Positions 52,591-61,439 are shown, counted from the stretch's first letter. The stretch: 64,000 bases of DNA from an uncultured Sphingomonas sp. (GCF_946478955.1 NZ_CAMLDL010000004.1:62001-126000), one strand, 5' to 3'. Notes: generated by a model from the letters alone, not told the origin. Numbers and translations: made by a program.

Positions 52591-52836
52591 GCGACTGAAT
52601 CACCGCGTAGCAGCTGCCGCATTTGCCCGAGCTGCAATTTTGCAAAAGCAACATGAAACCGGCGCGCCACGGAGAAAGCGGCGCCGACGCGGTGGGGCGG
52701 CCTTCCATTACGCCGACGAGTCTTATTCCGCTGCGGTTTCGACCGGCTTGGGGCAGTAATTCGCGCCTGTGCCCTCTGGCGTTGCTGCAAATGCACCGAT
52801 AAGCCTAGCCGTCGAAGATCAAGGAGTTCCCCCATA
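52587..52836. other. Intergenic stretch before the symporter gene
   Basis: 250 bases without a supported gene. Minus-strand and plus-strand frames here lack ribosome sites and family resemblance. The only visible signal is the ribosome site AAGGAG just before the symporter start at 52837. Confidence 0.5.
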
Positions 52837-54105
52837 ATGAGCAGCACGACCATCCCGACGAAAGCGAAGCGATCGTCGCGTAGTTGGCCAGTATTGCTGG
52901 CGTTAATAGCTGGTCTGCTGCTTGGTGCCTTGTCGGGCGGGCTGGGCGATGGATGGCGTGAACCGTTGGTGCGTATCGCCAATAGCGTGGGCGGACTTTG
53001 GCTCGACGCGTTGAAGATGACGGTCGTGCCGCTTATCATCGCGCTGCTCGTGACCGGAATTACCAGCGGGGCCGACGCTGCGCGCGCGGGCGGCATAGCC
53101 GGACGTAGTTTCATCTGGTTCGTGGGTATCCTGACCGGATCGGCAATTGTTGGCGGATTACTGACGCCCGCGCTAATTGCCGCTTTCCCGTTGCCGGATA
53201 GCGCGGCAGAGGCGTTGCGTGCCGGTCTGGCAACGATCGACCGCGGTAGCGCGGTGGCGTCGATTCCGAAGCTTGAGGACTTTCTGGGTAGCCTGATCCC
53301 GACCAACCCGATTGGGGCGGCGGCAACCGACAAGATCCTGCCGCTGGTAGTGTTCACGGCATTGTTCGCGTTTGCCCTGACCCGGATTGATGCGGAAAGC
53401 CGGGCCATCATCTCGCGCTTTTTCAAGGCAGTTGAAAAGGCGATGCTGGTGATGATCGGCTGGGTGCTGGCGCTTGCTCCATATGGCGTGTTCGCACTCG
53501 GTTTCGCAGTAGGCGCCGGTGCCGGCGGATCGGCCTTTGCAGCACTAGCGCATTACATTCTGATCCTGCTTATCGTTGGCGGCACTGTGACATTGCTGGG
53601 CTATCTCGTCGCCGCCTATGCCGGTTGGTCGGTGAGCGATTTCTTTCGTGCGATGATCCAGCCGCAGGCAGTGGCGCTGTCGACCCAATCGTCGCTGGCC
53701 TGCCTTCCCGCCATGCTAACCAGCGCAAAGGCGCTCGGCGTTCCCGAACGCAATGCCGATGTTACCCTGCCGCTCGCCGTGGCATTGTTCCGGGCCACGG
53801 GCCCGGCAATGAACATCGCAGTCGCGATCTATGTGGCCTATTGGACTGGAACTCCGCTTCCGCCGACTGCACTGATCGCCGGAATCGCGGTGGCGTCCGT
53901 CGCCAGCTATTGGGCTGTGAGCCTTCCAGGGGCGCTTAGCTTCATCACCTCGATCGCGCCAATCGCCCTGGTCATGGGCGTGCCAATTGAGCCTCTGGCC
54001 ATTCTGATTGCGGTCGAAGTCGTGCCCGACATGATGCGTACCATTGGCAATGTCGTGCATGATGTCGCGGTGACGGGGGCGGTTGCCAAGCGCACCCGCG
54101 ACTGA
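52837..54105 (+). CDS. Dicarboxylate/amino acid:cation symporter (DAACS family)
   Basis: 422 residues, GltP/DctA fold with eight membrane helices and two re-entrant loops. Conserved blocks: ALKMTVVPLIIALLVTGIT, the serine-rich hairpin QPQAVALSTQSSLACLPAML, and FRATGPAMNIAVAIYVAYWTG (the NMDGT-like motif degenerated to AMNIA). The degenerate substrate motif argues against a normal C4-dicarboxylate or glutamate carrier; a neutral amino acid substrate is possible. AAGGAG precedes ATG 52837. Confidence 0.88.
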   Translation: MSSTTIPTKAKRSSRSWPVLLALIAGLLLGALSGGLGDGWREPLVRIANSVGGLWLDALKMTVVPLIIALLVTGITSGADAARAGGIAGRSFIWFVGILTGSAIVGGLLTPALIAAFPLPDSAAEALRAGLATIDRGSAVASIPKLEDFLGSLIPTNPIGAAATDKILPLVVFTALFAFALTRIDAESRAIISRFFKAVEKAMLVMIGWVLALAPYGVFALGFAVGAGAGGSAFAALAHYILILLIVGGTVTLLGYLVAAYAGWSVSDFFRAMIQPQAVALSTQSSLACLPAMLTSAKALGVPERNADVTLPLAVALFRATGPAMNIAVAIYVAYWTGTPLPPTALIAGIAVASVASYWAVSLPGALSFITSIAPIALVMGVPIEPLAILIAVEVVPDMMRTIGNVVHDVAVTGAVAKRTRD

Positions 54106-54282
54106 AGCGTCGTTCGTCGATGGCGGCGGTCCGCTGGTCGGCTGGTCGAGGCAGGGCCGGAGTCGGTCGAGCAGATGCTGCGCCGCGACGCGGAAAACCA
54201 TTTGATGGGCCAGTGGCGCGGCCAAAGGTAACCCCTGACATCCCGCTTTTGACCGCGTCGCACCCGGCTGGGCAAGGATACG

Positions 54283-55041
54283 TCAGCGTCCGGAAATCGC
54301 GCGGACCTGGTCGGAATAGAGGCGCCCGACCGGTTGTTCGCTGCCATCGCCAAGTCTGGCGATCCAGCGTCCGGACACGTTGCGCGAAAAGCCGGCGATA
54401 AAGTCGCGCCGAACGATGGCGGAACGGTGCAAACGCACGAACAATTCCGGATTCAACCCTTCTTCCAGCGCCGCCATGCTGTGATGGATCAGCCAGCTGC
54501 GCTTGCCGACATGAAGGCGCATATAATCGCGCTCGGCCGTAACCCGGTCGATGTCCCGTGAGGCAATGCGCACCAATCCGGAAAGATCGGATGCCCAAAA
54601 TTCCTCTAGCCAGGGCGACGGTGCTACGGTGCCTTCGTCAACGCCCGTCGTCTCCTGCCGATCAGCCGCTTCGCGCGCGCGCGAAAGCGCGCGGTCCAAT
54701 CGAACCGCGTCCACCGGCTTCATCAGATAATCGACGGCCTCAACGTCAAAGGCGGCCACCGCGAACTGATCAAACGCGGTCACAAACACAACGGCAGGCG
54801 AGGGTGATTGCCGCGACAGCGCCCGCGCCACTTCGATACCGTCGAGGCCGGGCATGGCGATATCGAGAAGGACAAGGCCGGGCTTCAATGCATCGGCCAT
54901 TCGAACCGCGCTTTCGCCGTCGTGGGCGGTGCCCACCAGGTCGACACCCTCCATCCGGGCGAGCAGCATTTGCAGCCGCTCCGCCGCAAGCGGCTCGTCG
55001 TCGGCGATCAGGACCTTCAGGCGTTTCGCGTCAGTCATCAT
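54283..55041 (-). CDS. LytTR family response regulator
   Basis: 252 residues. Receiver domain with DDE pair in VLIADDEPLAAERL, phospho-Asp in GLVLLDIAMPGLDG, VTAFDQFAVAAFDVEAVDYLMKP. LytTR DNA-binding domain from about residue 150: RDIDRVTAERDYMRLHVGKRSWLIHHSMAALEEGL, FVRLHRSAIVRRDFI. It pairs with the kinase gene upstream (11-bp overlap). Such AlgR/LytR pairs control surface polysaccharides, natural product or competence genes; the target here is unknown. Confidence 0.94.
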   Translation of the reverse strand: MMTDAKRLKVLIADDEPLAAERLQMLLARMEGVDLVGTAHDGESAVRMADALKPGLVLLDIAMPGLDGIEVARALSRQSPSPAVVFVTAFDQFAVAAFDVEAVDYLMKPVDAVRLDRALSRAREAADRQETTGVDEGTVAPSPWLEEFWASDLSGLVRIASRDIDRVTAERDYMRLHVGKRSWLIHHSMAALEEGLNPELFVRLHRSAIVRRDFIAGFSRNVSGRWIARLGDGSEQPVGRLYSDQVRAISGR

Positions 55042-56245
55042 CTTCTACCGGGATAGCGATCGATACCTGATATCCGCCGGGAATGGGACCGAAACGGCAG
55101 TCGGCCTCGCCGCCAAAATGCGCCTCCAGCCGTTCGCAGACATTGGTGAGGCCAAGGCCAGTACCCTTGTGGGTCGGTGCAGCGATGGCGGAACGGCGGT
55201 CGGTGTCATTGACCCGGTTGATCACATCTATCTGAATTCGTCCGCCATCGAGCGGCGTCGCGACGATCGACAGGTCAACCTGCGCCGTGGTCGCGGACAC
55301 GCCGTATTTGATGGCATTTTCAACAATCGGCTGAAGAATAAGCGCGGGAACACGGGCACCTTCCAACGCCGCAGGTACCTCAATGTTGACCTTGAGCCGC
55401 TCCGGGAAGCGGATTTTTTCAATGTCGAGGTAAAGCCGCTGCAGCGCAATCTCTTCTGCCAGGCTGACATCGGCGCTCGGGTCGACCGACAGCGACGTCC
55501 GAAAGAAGGTCGACAGCGCCATCAACATTTCCTCGGCCTGTTCCGACCGGCCGGACATGACAAGGGACGACAGGCTGTTCAGCGTGTTGAACAGAAAGTG
55601 CGGATTGACCTGATATCGCAGTGCGCGGACCTGGGCCGCATGCGCCGCCGTTTCCGCCGCCGCCATTCGCGTTTCTGCTACCCGCATCCGGCCCTGTTGG
55701 GTCATGGCGATGAAGAAGGCGCACCAGGTCGCGAACAGGAAGTACCAGGTCACAGTGGCATCGGCGATCAGGGTCGGCATCTTTGACCCGATGATTTGCT
55801 CGACCGGAGGCAGATTGACCTCCAGCTCATTGCCATTGTTCTGAACAATGCGGACGTTGCTGCCGCGCTGAACAATCGCAACGCCCTCTTGCGTTGTGAT
55901 CTGCGACTGTTCCTTGTTCATCTGTGACATGAACGCCATTTTCAGGCTGACCGCCGACAGGATGATTGCTGCGGGCAGCGCCGCAGCCGCCGCTACCAGC
56001 GCCATGCGCCGAACACCGCCTTCACGCGCAAACAGACGCAAGGCTAGGTAGATGAAGAACGTCAGGCCGATCCCGACCAAGGCGTTGATGGCGCGGAAAT
56101 TGATGGCGTTGGCGCTATCAGTGCTCAACAGGCCGCGAACAAGCACCGTGACGAGGTAGAACATCCAGAATGCGATGATCGACTGCGTCGCGAGCCGCCA
56201 ATCGGCGAACAGGGATTGTCGGGCATTGGACTTCAATTCGGTCAT
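55031..56245 (-). CDS. Sensor histidine kinase (LytS/His_kinase type)
   Basis: 404 residues. Four or five membrane helices, with a periplasmic loop between them (about residues 110-165, EQSQITTQEGVAIVQRGSNVRIVQNNGNELEVNL), then the His_kinase signature LRYQVNPHFLFNTLNSLSSLV with the phosphorylated His, LSLAEEIALQRLYLDIEKIRF, LILQPIVENAIKYGV (N box), and GTGLGLTNVCERLEAHFG (G box). Pairs with the LytTR regulator. Confidence 0.93.
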   Translation of the reverse strand: MTELKSNARQSLFADWRLATQSIIAFWMFYLVTVLVRGLLSTDSANAINFRAINALVGIGLTFFIYLALRLFAREGGVRRMALVAAAAALPAAIILSAVSLKMAFMSQMNKEQSQITTQEGVAIVQRGSNVRIVQNNGNELEVNLPPVEQIIGSKMPTLIADATVTWYFLFATWCAFFIAMTQQGRMRVAETRMAAAETAAHAAQVRALRYQVNPHFLFNTLNSLSSLVMSGRSEQAEEMLMALSTFFRTSLSVDPSADVSLAEEIALQRLYLDIEKIRFPERLKVNIEVPAALEGARVPALILQPIVENAIKYGVSATTAQVDLSIVATPLDGGRIQIDVINRVNDTDRRSAIAAPTHKGTGLGLTNVCERLEAHFGGEADCRFGPIPGGYQVSIAIPVEDDD

Positions 56246-56339
56246 AATTGATTATCGAATGCCAGTGTCGATTGCGCGGCGCAATCAGGCGGGGCGGCGT
56301 TGGCAGACCGTATCGGGCCGCCTGTCGAACAATTGCTGA

Positions 56340-56364
56340 GGAACGCCCGCAGGGGGCATTCGTT
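56340..56364 (+). promoter_or_regulatory. EcfG-type general stress promoter
   Basis: GGAAC (56340-56344), 16-base spacer, CGTT (56361-56364): the consensus bound by the alphaproteobacterial general stress sigma factor EcfG. The gene start at 56402 lies about 31 bases after the expected transcription start. Confidence 0.75.
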
Positions 56365-56401
56365 CTCATCATGCATAGTTGCCGATTTGCGCGAGGAAAC
56401 C

Positions 56402-56614
56402 ATGACGGATCAGACCGACCAGAATAAAAGAACCCCCGGCGAGCAGGCGCCCCCAAGCAAGGATATTGAGAAAAAGGTGAAGCGTGACCCGGCAGACAAG
56501 GACGCGCGCGTTGACCTTGGCAGTGACGAGTCCATGGACGCGTCTGATCCCAGCTCGGCGACCCAACCTGACAATGATGATCAACCGGCTCCATCGTCGG
56601 GTTTCCCCGAATAG
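56402..56614 (+). CDS. Small acidic disordered protein under stress control
   Basis: 70 residues from ATG 56402 with GAGGAAA 7 bases upstream. The composition is Asp, Glu, Lys, Pro, Ser and Gln; no hydrophobic core (KKVKRDPADKDARVDLGSDE). It is probably intrinsically disordered. The upstream EcfG promoter suggests induction in stationary phase, desiccation or osmotic stress. No family known to me. Confidence 0.75.
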   Translation: MTDQTDQNKRTPGEQAPPSKDIEKKVKRDPADKDARVDLGSDESMDASDPSSATQPDNDDQPAPSSGFPE

Positions 56615-56819
56615 AACCATATTGGTTCGCCGGTGAAACAATGAATCCGGGACGTGCCCTTTTGAACACAGGCCGCAAACAATGATGATTGCAGGACATT
56701 TATAGGTTGCGAGCGTGACTCCCCTCTGATTCATTATGAATGGGCGGTGGGGATTTGGTTAAGCGTTTCGAAACCGAATCAGGCGCATATTCCCACCCAG
56801 GGCAAAAGGAGTTGGGAAA

Positions 56820-57368
56820 ATGACTGCCAAGTCGAGCCAACCCGCGGGTGGCGCGCTGTTAATCTCGGAGATGAAGGAATTTGCCTCCTTCCCGAAGGCC
56901 GTACAGCGTTACATTCGGCGTTCGTTGGACGTTGCATACCGTCGTACAGACCCGATCGCGACATGGGCTCGCGATGACGTGGAGGCTGCGTCAATTCACG
57001 CGCAGGCGCGGTTCTACAACCAACTCGACCATCTTCGACTTCAAATTCCCGATGATAGCGGGCTGGACATGATCGAGCCGTTCCTGGGCACGCTGGTCAC
57101 GCTTGCGGCGTTCGACCTCGGCCAGGACCGTATCCAGAATTTTGCGGGCTTCCGCTTCCTCTATGAACGGTTGCTCGGCGCTGGTGCCCGGCCGTGGCTG
57201 CCCGCTGCCTTCTGCGCGGCGGCGTCGCTGCCACATCTGCATCCGGAACGTCGGCGGCACTTACTCCAATCGATCAGCGAAAGCGCAGCAACCGCGCCGG
57301 GCTGGTCAAGCCGGGAGCCGGTGTTCTGGCCGGAATGGGTCGACAAGGTCGAAATCGAAGCGGCCTGA
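56820..57368 (+). CDS. Hypothetical helical protein, 182 aa
   Basis: ATG 56820 after AAAGGAG-like site. Soluble, alpha-helical, no membrane segment: EMKEFASFPKAVQRYIRRSLDVAYRR, LDMIEPFLGTLVTLAAFDLGQDRIQNFAGFRFLYERLLG, HPERRRHLLQSISESAA. I do not recognise the family. It is a single gene ended by tandem repeats and a strong terminator. Confidence 0.7.
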   Translation: MTAKSSQPAGGALLISEMKEFASFPKAVQRYIRRSLDVAYRRTDPIATWARDDVEAASIHAQARFYNQLDHLRLQIPDDSGLDMIEPFLGTLVTLAAFDLGQDRIQNFAGFRFLYERLLGAGARPWLPAAFCAAASLPHLHPERRRHLLQSISESAATAPGWSSREPVFWPEWVDKVEIEAA

Positions 57369-57377
57369 CCCGGCATT

Positions 57378-57430
57378 CATAAGAAGCGATTGGCATAAGA
57401 AGCGATCGGCATAAGAAGCGATTGGCACAA
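57378..57430. repeat. 16-bp tandem repeats, 3 full units plus a partial
   Basis: Unit CATAAGAAGCGATTGG at 57378-57393, 57394-57409 (one change), 57410-57425, then a partial fourth unit merging into the terminator stem. Copy number could vary between strains. Confidence 0.9.
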
Positions 57431-57469
57431 GAAGGGGCGCGGGCGATGATTCCCGCGCCCCTTCTTTTT
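57431..57469. terminator. Bidirectional terminator between convergent genes
   Basis: GAAGGGGCGCGGG (57431-57443) pairs perfectly with CCCGCGCCCCTTC (57452-57464). TTTTT follows on plus, and a weaker T/C run follows on minus. It serves the hypothetical gene and the Mpl-like gene. Confidence 0.9.
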
Positions 57470-57486
57470 GCTATGCCAACCGTTTC

Positions 57487-58866
57487 CTAGGCCAACCGTG
57501 CAACCAGGTCCGCTGCAAATTCGCTGAGCGTATCGTCGCGGGCGCCGAGAATGGCGATGCGATCTCCGGGCAGCGCCTCGCCGAGCATGGCTTTGCCAAT
57601 GTCGGCACGATCCGCAATGTAGAGCGCATCACCGCCGGCGCTGCGTACGGCCTCGGCCAGCCAATCGCCGCCCCTGCTGCGGTCCACGGTTCCGCCATGA
57701 TAGACGGGGTCTGGCAGATAGAGCCGATCGCCGTCGCGCATGCCGCTCGCGAATGTCTGGGCCAGTTCGTCACCCATTTTGGCCAATGGGCCAAAGCCAT
57801 GCGGCTGAAACATCACCAGCAATCGGCCGGGCTGGGCGGTCAGCGTTGCCAGGGTCGCAGCGATCTTGTCCGGATTATGCGCAAAATCGTCGATCACCGT
57901 GACGCCACCCGCCGTTCCGACGGTTTCAAGCCGTCGCTTCAGGCCGGCAAAGCGCGAAAGGGCGGCGACAGCGTCGGCCATCGGCACGCCAAGTGCATGG
58001 ACAGCGGCGAGCGCGGCCATGGCATTCATCGCATTGTGACGCCCCGGAACCTTCAGATCGACAGGAAAGCTTTGGTCGCCGAGCGTTACGGTGAAGCGGA
58101 CTCCGTCCGGATGCTGCTCCAAACCGCGCCCGGAAATCGTTGCGCCGGGGCTGTCAAAGCCAAAGCCGATGGGATCGCGGGTCGCCTCTGCAATGGCGCG
58201 AGTTTCGGGATCGTCCATGTTGACCACCGCTTTGTCCGCGCGCGCCAGAAAGGCACCGAACAGGCTGCGAAGCTCGTCCATACTATGATGGTCGAGGCTG
58301 ATGTTGCCGAGAACCGCGACTGTAGGCCGATACAATGCGATGGAGCCGTCGCTTTCGTCCACCTCGCTAACGAACAATTCGGGGTCACCAACCAGCGCCG
58401 ACGCAAAGGGCGAGGCCGGAGAAACAAAATTCTTCATCACCGCGCCGTTCATCACGGTCGGTTGGCGGTGCAGCGCATGAAGGATCCAGCCGATCATGCC
58501 GGTCACGGTCGATTTGCCAGATGTCCCGCCGACGGCGACGCTGCGCTGTGCCGCGTTGAGGAGGCGGGCGAGAAGCTGCGGCCGGGTAAGATGTTCGATT
58601 CCAAGCTCGCGCGCACGCACGACATCGGGGATCGTATCCTCAACAGCCGCCGAGGTGACGAGGATGGCGCCATCCATCACGCCGCTGCCATCTTGAGGAA
58701 AAAGCGGAATGCCCAGCGACTTTAGATAATCGAACTTGGCGGCGAGGCGGCCGGCATCCAAAGAACGATCAGAACCGCCGACGCGCGCACCCTGTGCGCG
58801 AACGATAGCGGCGAGGGGAAGCATGCCGCTGCCCCCGATTCCGCAGAAGAAATATTGTTCAGCCAT
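57487..58866 (-). CDS. mpl: Mur ligase family protein, Mpl-like (UDP-MurNAc tripeptide ligase)
   Basis: 459 residues with MurC/Mpl architecture: FCGIGGSGMLPLAAIVRAQGARVGGSD (Rossmann domain), VAVGGTSGKSTVTGMIGWIL (P-loop), LFVSEVDESDGSIALYRP, GNISLDHHSMDELR, VPGRHNAMNAMAALA, VIDDFAHNPDKIAATL. Either MurC or Mpl by motif; the adjacent divergent LD-carboxypeptidase, and MurC normally lying in the dcw cluster, favour Mpl, which rejoins recycled tripeptide to UDP-MurNAc. Confidence 0.85.
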   Translation of the reverse strand: MAEQYFFCGIGGSGMLPLAAIVRAQGARVGGSDRSLDAGRLAAKFDYLKSLGIPLFPQDGSGVMDGAILVTSAAVEDTIPDVVRARELGIEHLTRPQLLARLLNAAQRSVAVGGTSGKSTVTGMIGWILHALHRQPTVMNGAVMKNFVSPASPFASALVGDPELFVSEVDESDGSIALYRPTVAVLGNISLDHHSMDELRSLFGAFLARADKAVVNMDDPETRAIAEATRDPIGFGFDSPGATISGRGLEQHPDGVRFTVTLGDQSFPVDLKVPGRHNAMNAMAALAAVHALGVPMADAVAALSRFAGLKRRLETVGTAGGVTVIDDFAHNPDKIAATLATLTAQPGRLLVMFQPHGFGPLAKMGDELAQTFASGMRDGDRLYLPDPVYHGGTVDRSRGGDWLAEAVRSAGGDALYIADRADIGKAMLGEALPGDRIAILGARDDTLSEFAADLVARLA

Positions 58867-58916
58867 TGATGGAAGGCGCTAGCGGCCCGCGCGCGGCTGT
58901 GCAAATCTATGAAGCG

Positions 58917-59735
58917 ATGAAGATTGCCATCGTCGCGCCAAGTTGCACATTGAAGCCGGCAGCCGCCGAAATGGCGGCGGCAATCGCGGCAACGCGCGGC
59001 GATATGGAGTTGGCAATTCACCCGCAATGCTTTCTGTCTGACGGGCATTTCGCTGGACCCGATGAGGCGCGACTGGCGGCGCTACGCGAGGTGATGGCAG
59101 ATGACAGTGTTGACGCCGTTTGGTTCGCGCGTGGCGGCTATGGCTCCAACCGCATCGCGGAGGCGGCAATCCGCGACCTGCCAGCGTCAGCGCGCGGCAA
59201 AACCTATATGGGGTATAGCGACAGTGGGTTCCTTCTTGCCGCTTTTGACAAGGCGGGGCTGAATGCTGCGCACGGACCATTGGTGCAGGATGGTTTGCGG
59301 GTCGGCGGAGAGGCGGCCCTGCACCGCGCGCTCAACTGGTTGGTGCGCCGCGATCCCGCCGCGCTGGAACCAGGACTCGAGACCGGCAAGCGGGCGCTGG
59401 CGTTCAATCTGACAGTCCTGTCCAGCCTTCTCGGGACGGCGCTAGAGCCTGATTTTGCCGGGGCCGATCTCTTGATCGAAGATGTGGCAGAGCATGACTA
59501 CCGAATTGACCGGACGATGTTTCATGTAACTGGCAGCCCTGCAGTGCGCCAATGCCGCCAGCTGCGGCTGGGACGGATGAGCGATATACCCGATAATGAT
59601 CCGCCGTTTGGATCGGGGCCCGAAACGATCGTGCCGGACTGGTGCCGCCGCCGCGCCATTCCCTTCGGCGGCACCGCCGATATTGGGCATGATGCGGCGA
59701 ATAGGGTGGTTCCATTCAATCTTGCGGCAAATTAA
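58917..59735 (+). CDS. ldcA: LD-carboxypeptidase, S66 family
   Basis: 272 residues from ATG 58917 (MKIAIVAPSCTL); the frame is open from 58866. LdcA marks: VWFARGGYGSNRI, nucleophile Ser in YMGYSDSGFLLAAF, Glu in LLIEDVAEHDYRIDR, His near the end in ADIGHDAANRVVPF. It removes the terminal D-Ala from recycled muropeptides in the cytoplasm, giving the tripeptide used by Mpl. Divergent from the mpl-like gene. Confidence 0.93.
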   Translation: MKIAIVAPSCTLKPAAAEMAAAIAATRGDMELAIHPQCFLSDGHFAGPDEARLAALREVMADDSVDAVWFARGGYGSNRIAEAAIRDLPASARGKTYMGYSDSGFLLAAFDKAGLNAAHGPLVQDGLRVGGEAALHRALNWLVRRDPAALEPGLETGKRALAFNLTVLSSLLGTALEPDFAGADLLIEDVAEHDYRIDRTMFHVTGSPAVRQCRQLRLGRMSDIPDNDPPFGSGPETIVPDWCRRRAIPFGGTADIGHDAANRVVPFNLAAN

Positions 59736-59814
59736 CCCATTTCATCTCCCTCTCCCCCTTGCGTGGCAGGGGGAAACGCGCTCTAGTCGCCCTCAGAACT
59801 AACAGGAGGGCCTC

Positions 59815-60081
59815 ATGGCAGAATCAACGGGTCGTAAAGCAGGTGGCGGTCTTGCCCGTCCGGTAAAACCGTCGGCAGAGCTTGCCGCGATTGTCGGATC
59901 GGACCCGCTTCCGCGCAGCGAAATCGTGTCGAAGATGTGGGATCATATTAAGAAGAACAACCTGCAAAACCCGGCAAACAAGCGCGAAATTCTCGCTGAC
60001 GACAAGCTGAAGAAGGTGTTTGGCACCGACAAGGTGACCATGTTCGAAATGAACAAGCATATCTCCAAGCACGTCAGCTGA
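59815..60081 (+). CDS. SWIB/MDM2 domain protein
   Basis: 88 residues. AGGAGGG precedes ATG 59815. After a basic Gly-rich start the SWIB domain covers residues about 17-85: PSAELAAIVGSDPLPRSEIVSKMWDHIKKNNLQNPANKREILADDKLKKVFGTDKVTMFEMNKHISKH. In bacteria SWIB proteins are small, sometimes fused to topoisomerase; they probably bind chromosome or protein partners. Confidence 0.93.
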   Translation: MAESTGRKAGGGLARPVKPSAELAAIVGSDPLPRSEIVSKMWDHIKKNNLQNPANKREILADDKLKKVFGTDKVTMFEMNKHISKHVS

Positions 60082-60116
60082 TCGCGGGCCGCGTCCACCG
60101 CGGCCGCGATGAGAGA

Positions 60117-60147
60117 GGGGTCCCGGCATTCGCCGCGGGCCCCTTTT
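60117..60147 (+). terminator. Terminator of the SWIB gene
   Basis: GGGGTCCCGGC and GCCGCGGGCCCC form an imperfect GC stem (60117-60142) followed by TTTTT. Confidence 0.85.
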
Positions 60148-60170
60148 TCATGGGTGGCGATTCGGGCGGA

Positions 60171-60923
60171 TCAGGCCCTGAAGGCGGTGCTTAAGGGCTC
60201 CCGCACCACCGGATACCCCCGGTCTGCGGGTATGGTGACATGTTTTTCGCCGTCAAAATCTTCCACCCAGGGGATTATGGTGTCCAGCGAATGGCGTCGG
60301 GCGTCGGCCTCTGCATCGCCCAAAGACGCGAACTGCGCCAACCGTTCCAGGTTGCGCTTTGTCGGGAAGATCGCGCTCGCGTCGCCGCTGGCAATGCGTT
60401 GCAACAGCACGCCAGGACTGTCCCATTCTGCCGCCACGCATTCACCGGGCTGGGGATTGGGCGCCCAATCACCGTCCGGCGCCTTGGCCAGATAGAAGAT
60501 GGTGTCGAACTTTCGCGGCTGTTTGAACGCCGGCATCCAGCGCGCGAACGGAGTAAGTGCATCCAGGTCGAGTGACAGGCCGTGATCGGACATCAGGTCG
60601 CGGAACGGCGTACCGGCAAGAAGGTCCGACTGTAGGGCCAGGCCATGAGCAGAATTGCGGACGCCCATGATGCCCACGGCGACGGCACTTTCTTCCAGCG
60701 TTTCGCGGATTGCGGTCACGCGCGCGGCCTGATCGGATCGGTTCAGCAGGTCTGCAATCTCATGATCGCCCTGATCGACGCGGCCGCCGGGAAAAACCAC
60801 CGCGCCTGCTGCAAACGCCATTTTTGATGATCTCTGCACGACAAGAATTTGCGGTTCCTGACCGCGCGGTGTGTCGCGCCAGGCGATCAGAGTGGCGGCA
60901 GGGATGGCAGCATCATCGGTCAT
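60171..60923 (-). CDS. NUDIX hydrolase (NUDT8/19-like)
   Basis: 250 residues. NUDIX box: FPGGRVDQGDHE followed after an insert by ARVTAIRETLEESAVAVGI (RExxxEE). Also LVVQRSSKMAFAAGAVVFPGG near the start and FARWMPAFKQPRKFDTIFYLA, typical of the CoA-pyrophosphatase-like or NUDT19 group. It hydrolyses a nucleoside diphosphate linked compound; exact substrate unknown. Confidence 0.9.
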   Translation of the reverse strand: MTDDAAIPAATLIAWRDTPRGQEPQILVVQRSSKMAFAAGAVVFPGGRVDQGDHEIADLLNRSDQAARVTAIRETLEESAVAVGIMGVRNSAHGLALQSDLLAGTPFRDLMSDHGLSLDLDALTPFARWMPAFKQPRKFDTIFYLAKAPDGDWAPNPQPGECVAAEWDSPGVLLQRIASGDASAIFPTKRNLERLAQFASLGDAEADARRHSLDTIIPWVEDFDGEKHVTIPADRGYPVVREPLSTAFRA

Positions 60924-60951
60924 GTCCCAGACCTAGGCGCACCGCGGACAC

Positions 60952-60988
60952 AAAAAAAGAGGTCGGCAACCCGAAGGCGCCGACCTCT
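60952..60988 (-). terminator. Terminator of the EcfG-controlled lipoprotein gene
   Basis: On the minus strand AGAGGTCGGC (60979-60988) pairs with GCCGACCTCT (60958-60967) and is followed by seven T. Confidence 0.92.
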
Positions 60989-61026
60989 CCCGTTCCTCCC
61001 CCGAGAGGGATGAGGAAACTTGCGAA

Positions 61027-61296
61027 TTACATCGCGTTGACCTGGGCTGCGTTGACGTCCGAATCGTCGATCGCTTCTTCAGTCTGATCGGCCTTTTCCT
61101 TCAGCGCGTCAGCTTCGTTGTGGAGCGTGTCAGCAACCTGCTCGTTGGTGACATTGTCGGCCATCGCGTCAATGTTGTCAGCGGCGTTTTCCATGTTTTC
61201 CTGGACGTTTTCTGCCAGCGAATCATCGCCCTTGCCGCCGCAAGCGGCGAGAGCGAGAGCGGCAGCGCCGACCAGTGCGAAAGAAACCTTCTTCAT
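61027..61296 (-). CDS. Small stress-induced lipoprotein, 89 aa
   Basis: ATG 61296 (MKKVSFALVGAAALALAAC): lipobox Cys at 19. The mature part is an acidic helix with heptad-like Ala/Asn/Asp spacing (ENVQENMENAADNIDAMADN, ADTLHNEADALKEKADQTEEAI), probably a coiled coil. An EcfG-type promoter lies 65-90 bases upstream, so it is probably part of the general stress regulon. Similar Ala/Asp-rich lipoproteins are common in sphingomonads. Confidence 0.85.
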   Translation of the reverse strand: MKKVSFALVGAAALALAACGGKGDDSLAENVQENMENAADNIDAMADNVTNEQVADTLHNEADALKEKADQTEEAIDDSDVNAAQVNAM

Positions 61297-61359
61297 TACA
61301 TTTTCCCCTTTGTTTTCCCGTGCGTCGGCGTTGGATGTCTTCCGCACAATGGCCCCACT

Positions 61360-61385
61360 AACGCAACCACTGCCGCAACGGTTCC
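61360..61385 (-). promoter_or_regulatory. EcfG-type promoter of the small lipoprotein
   Basis: On the minus strand GGAAC (61381-61385), 17-base spacer, CGTT (61360-61363). Back to back with the ssrA promoter 25 bases away on the other strand. Confidence 0.75.
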
Positions 61386-61410
61386 GTCCAGACGAAAGAA
61401 TGTCAACGTC

Positions 61411-61439
61411 TTGCTGTTCCGCCGCAGGGGCCTTATCTT
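61411..61439 (+). promoter_or_regulatory. ssrA promoter
   Basis: TTGCTG (61411-61416), 17-base spacer, TATCTT (61434-61439), 5-7 bases before the presumed 5' end of the acceptor piece. Confidence 0.6.

Noticed and set aside
52347..53426. 359-residue minus-strand open frame
   Set aside because: Low-complexity Ser/Pro/Arg translation, antisense to the symporter and to the GGA-rich region; no family resemblance or ribosome site.
57378..57430. CRISPR array
   Set aside because: The units are contiguous 16-bp tandem repeats without spacers.
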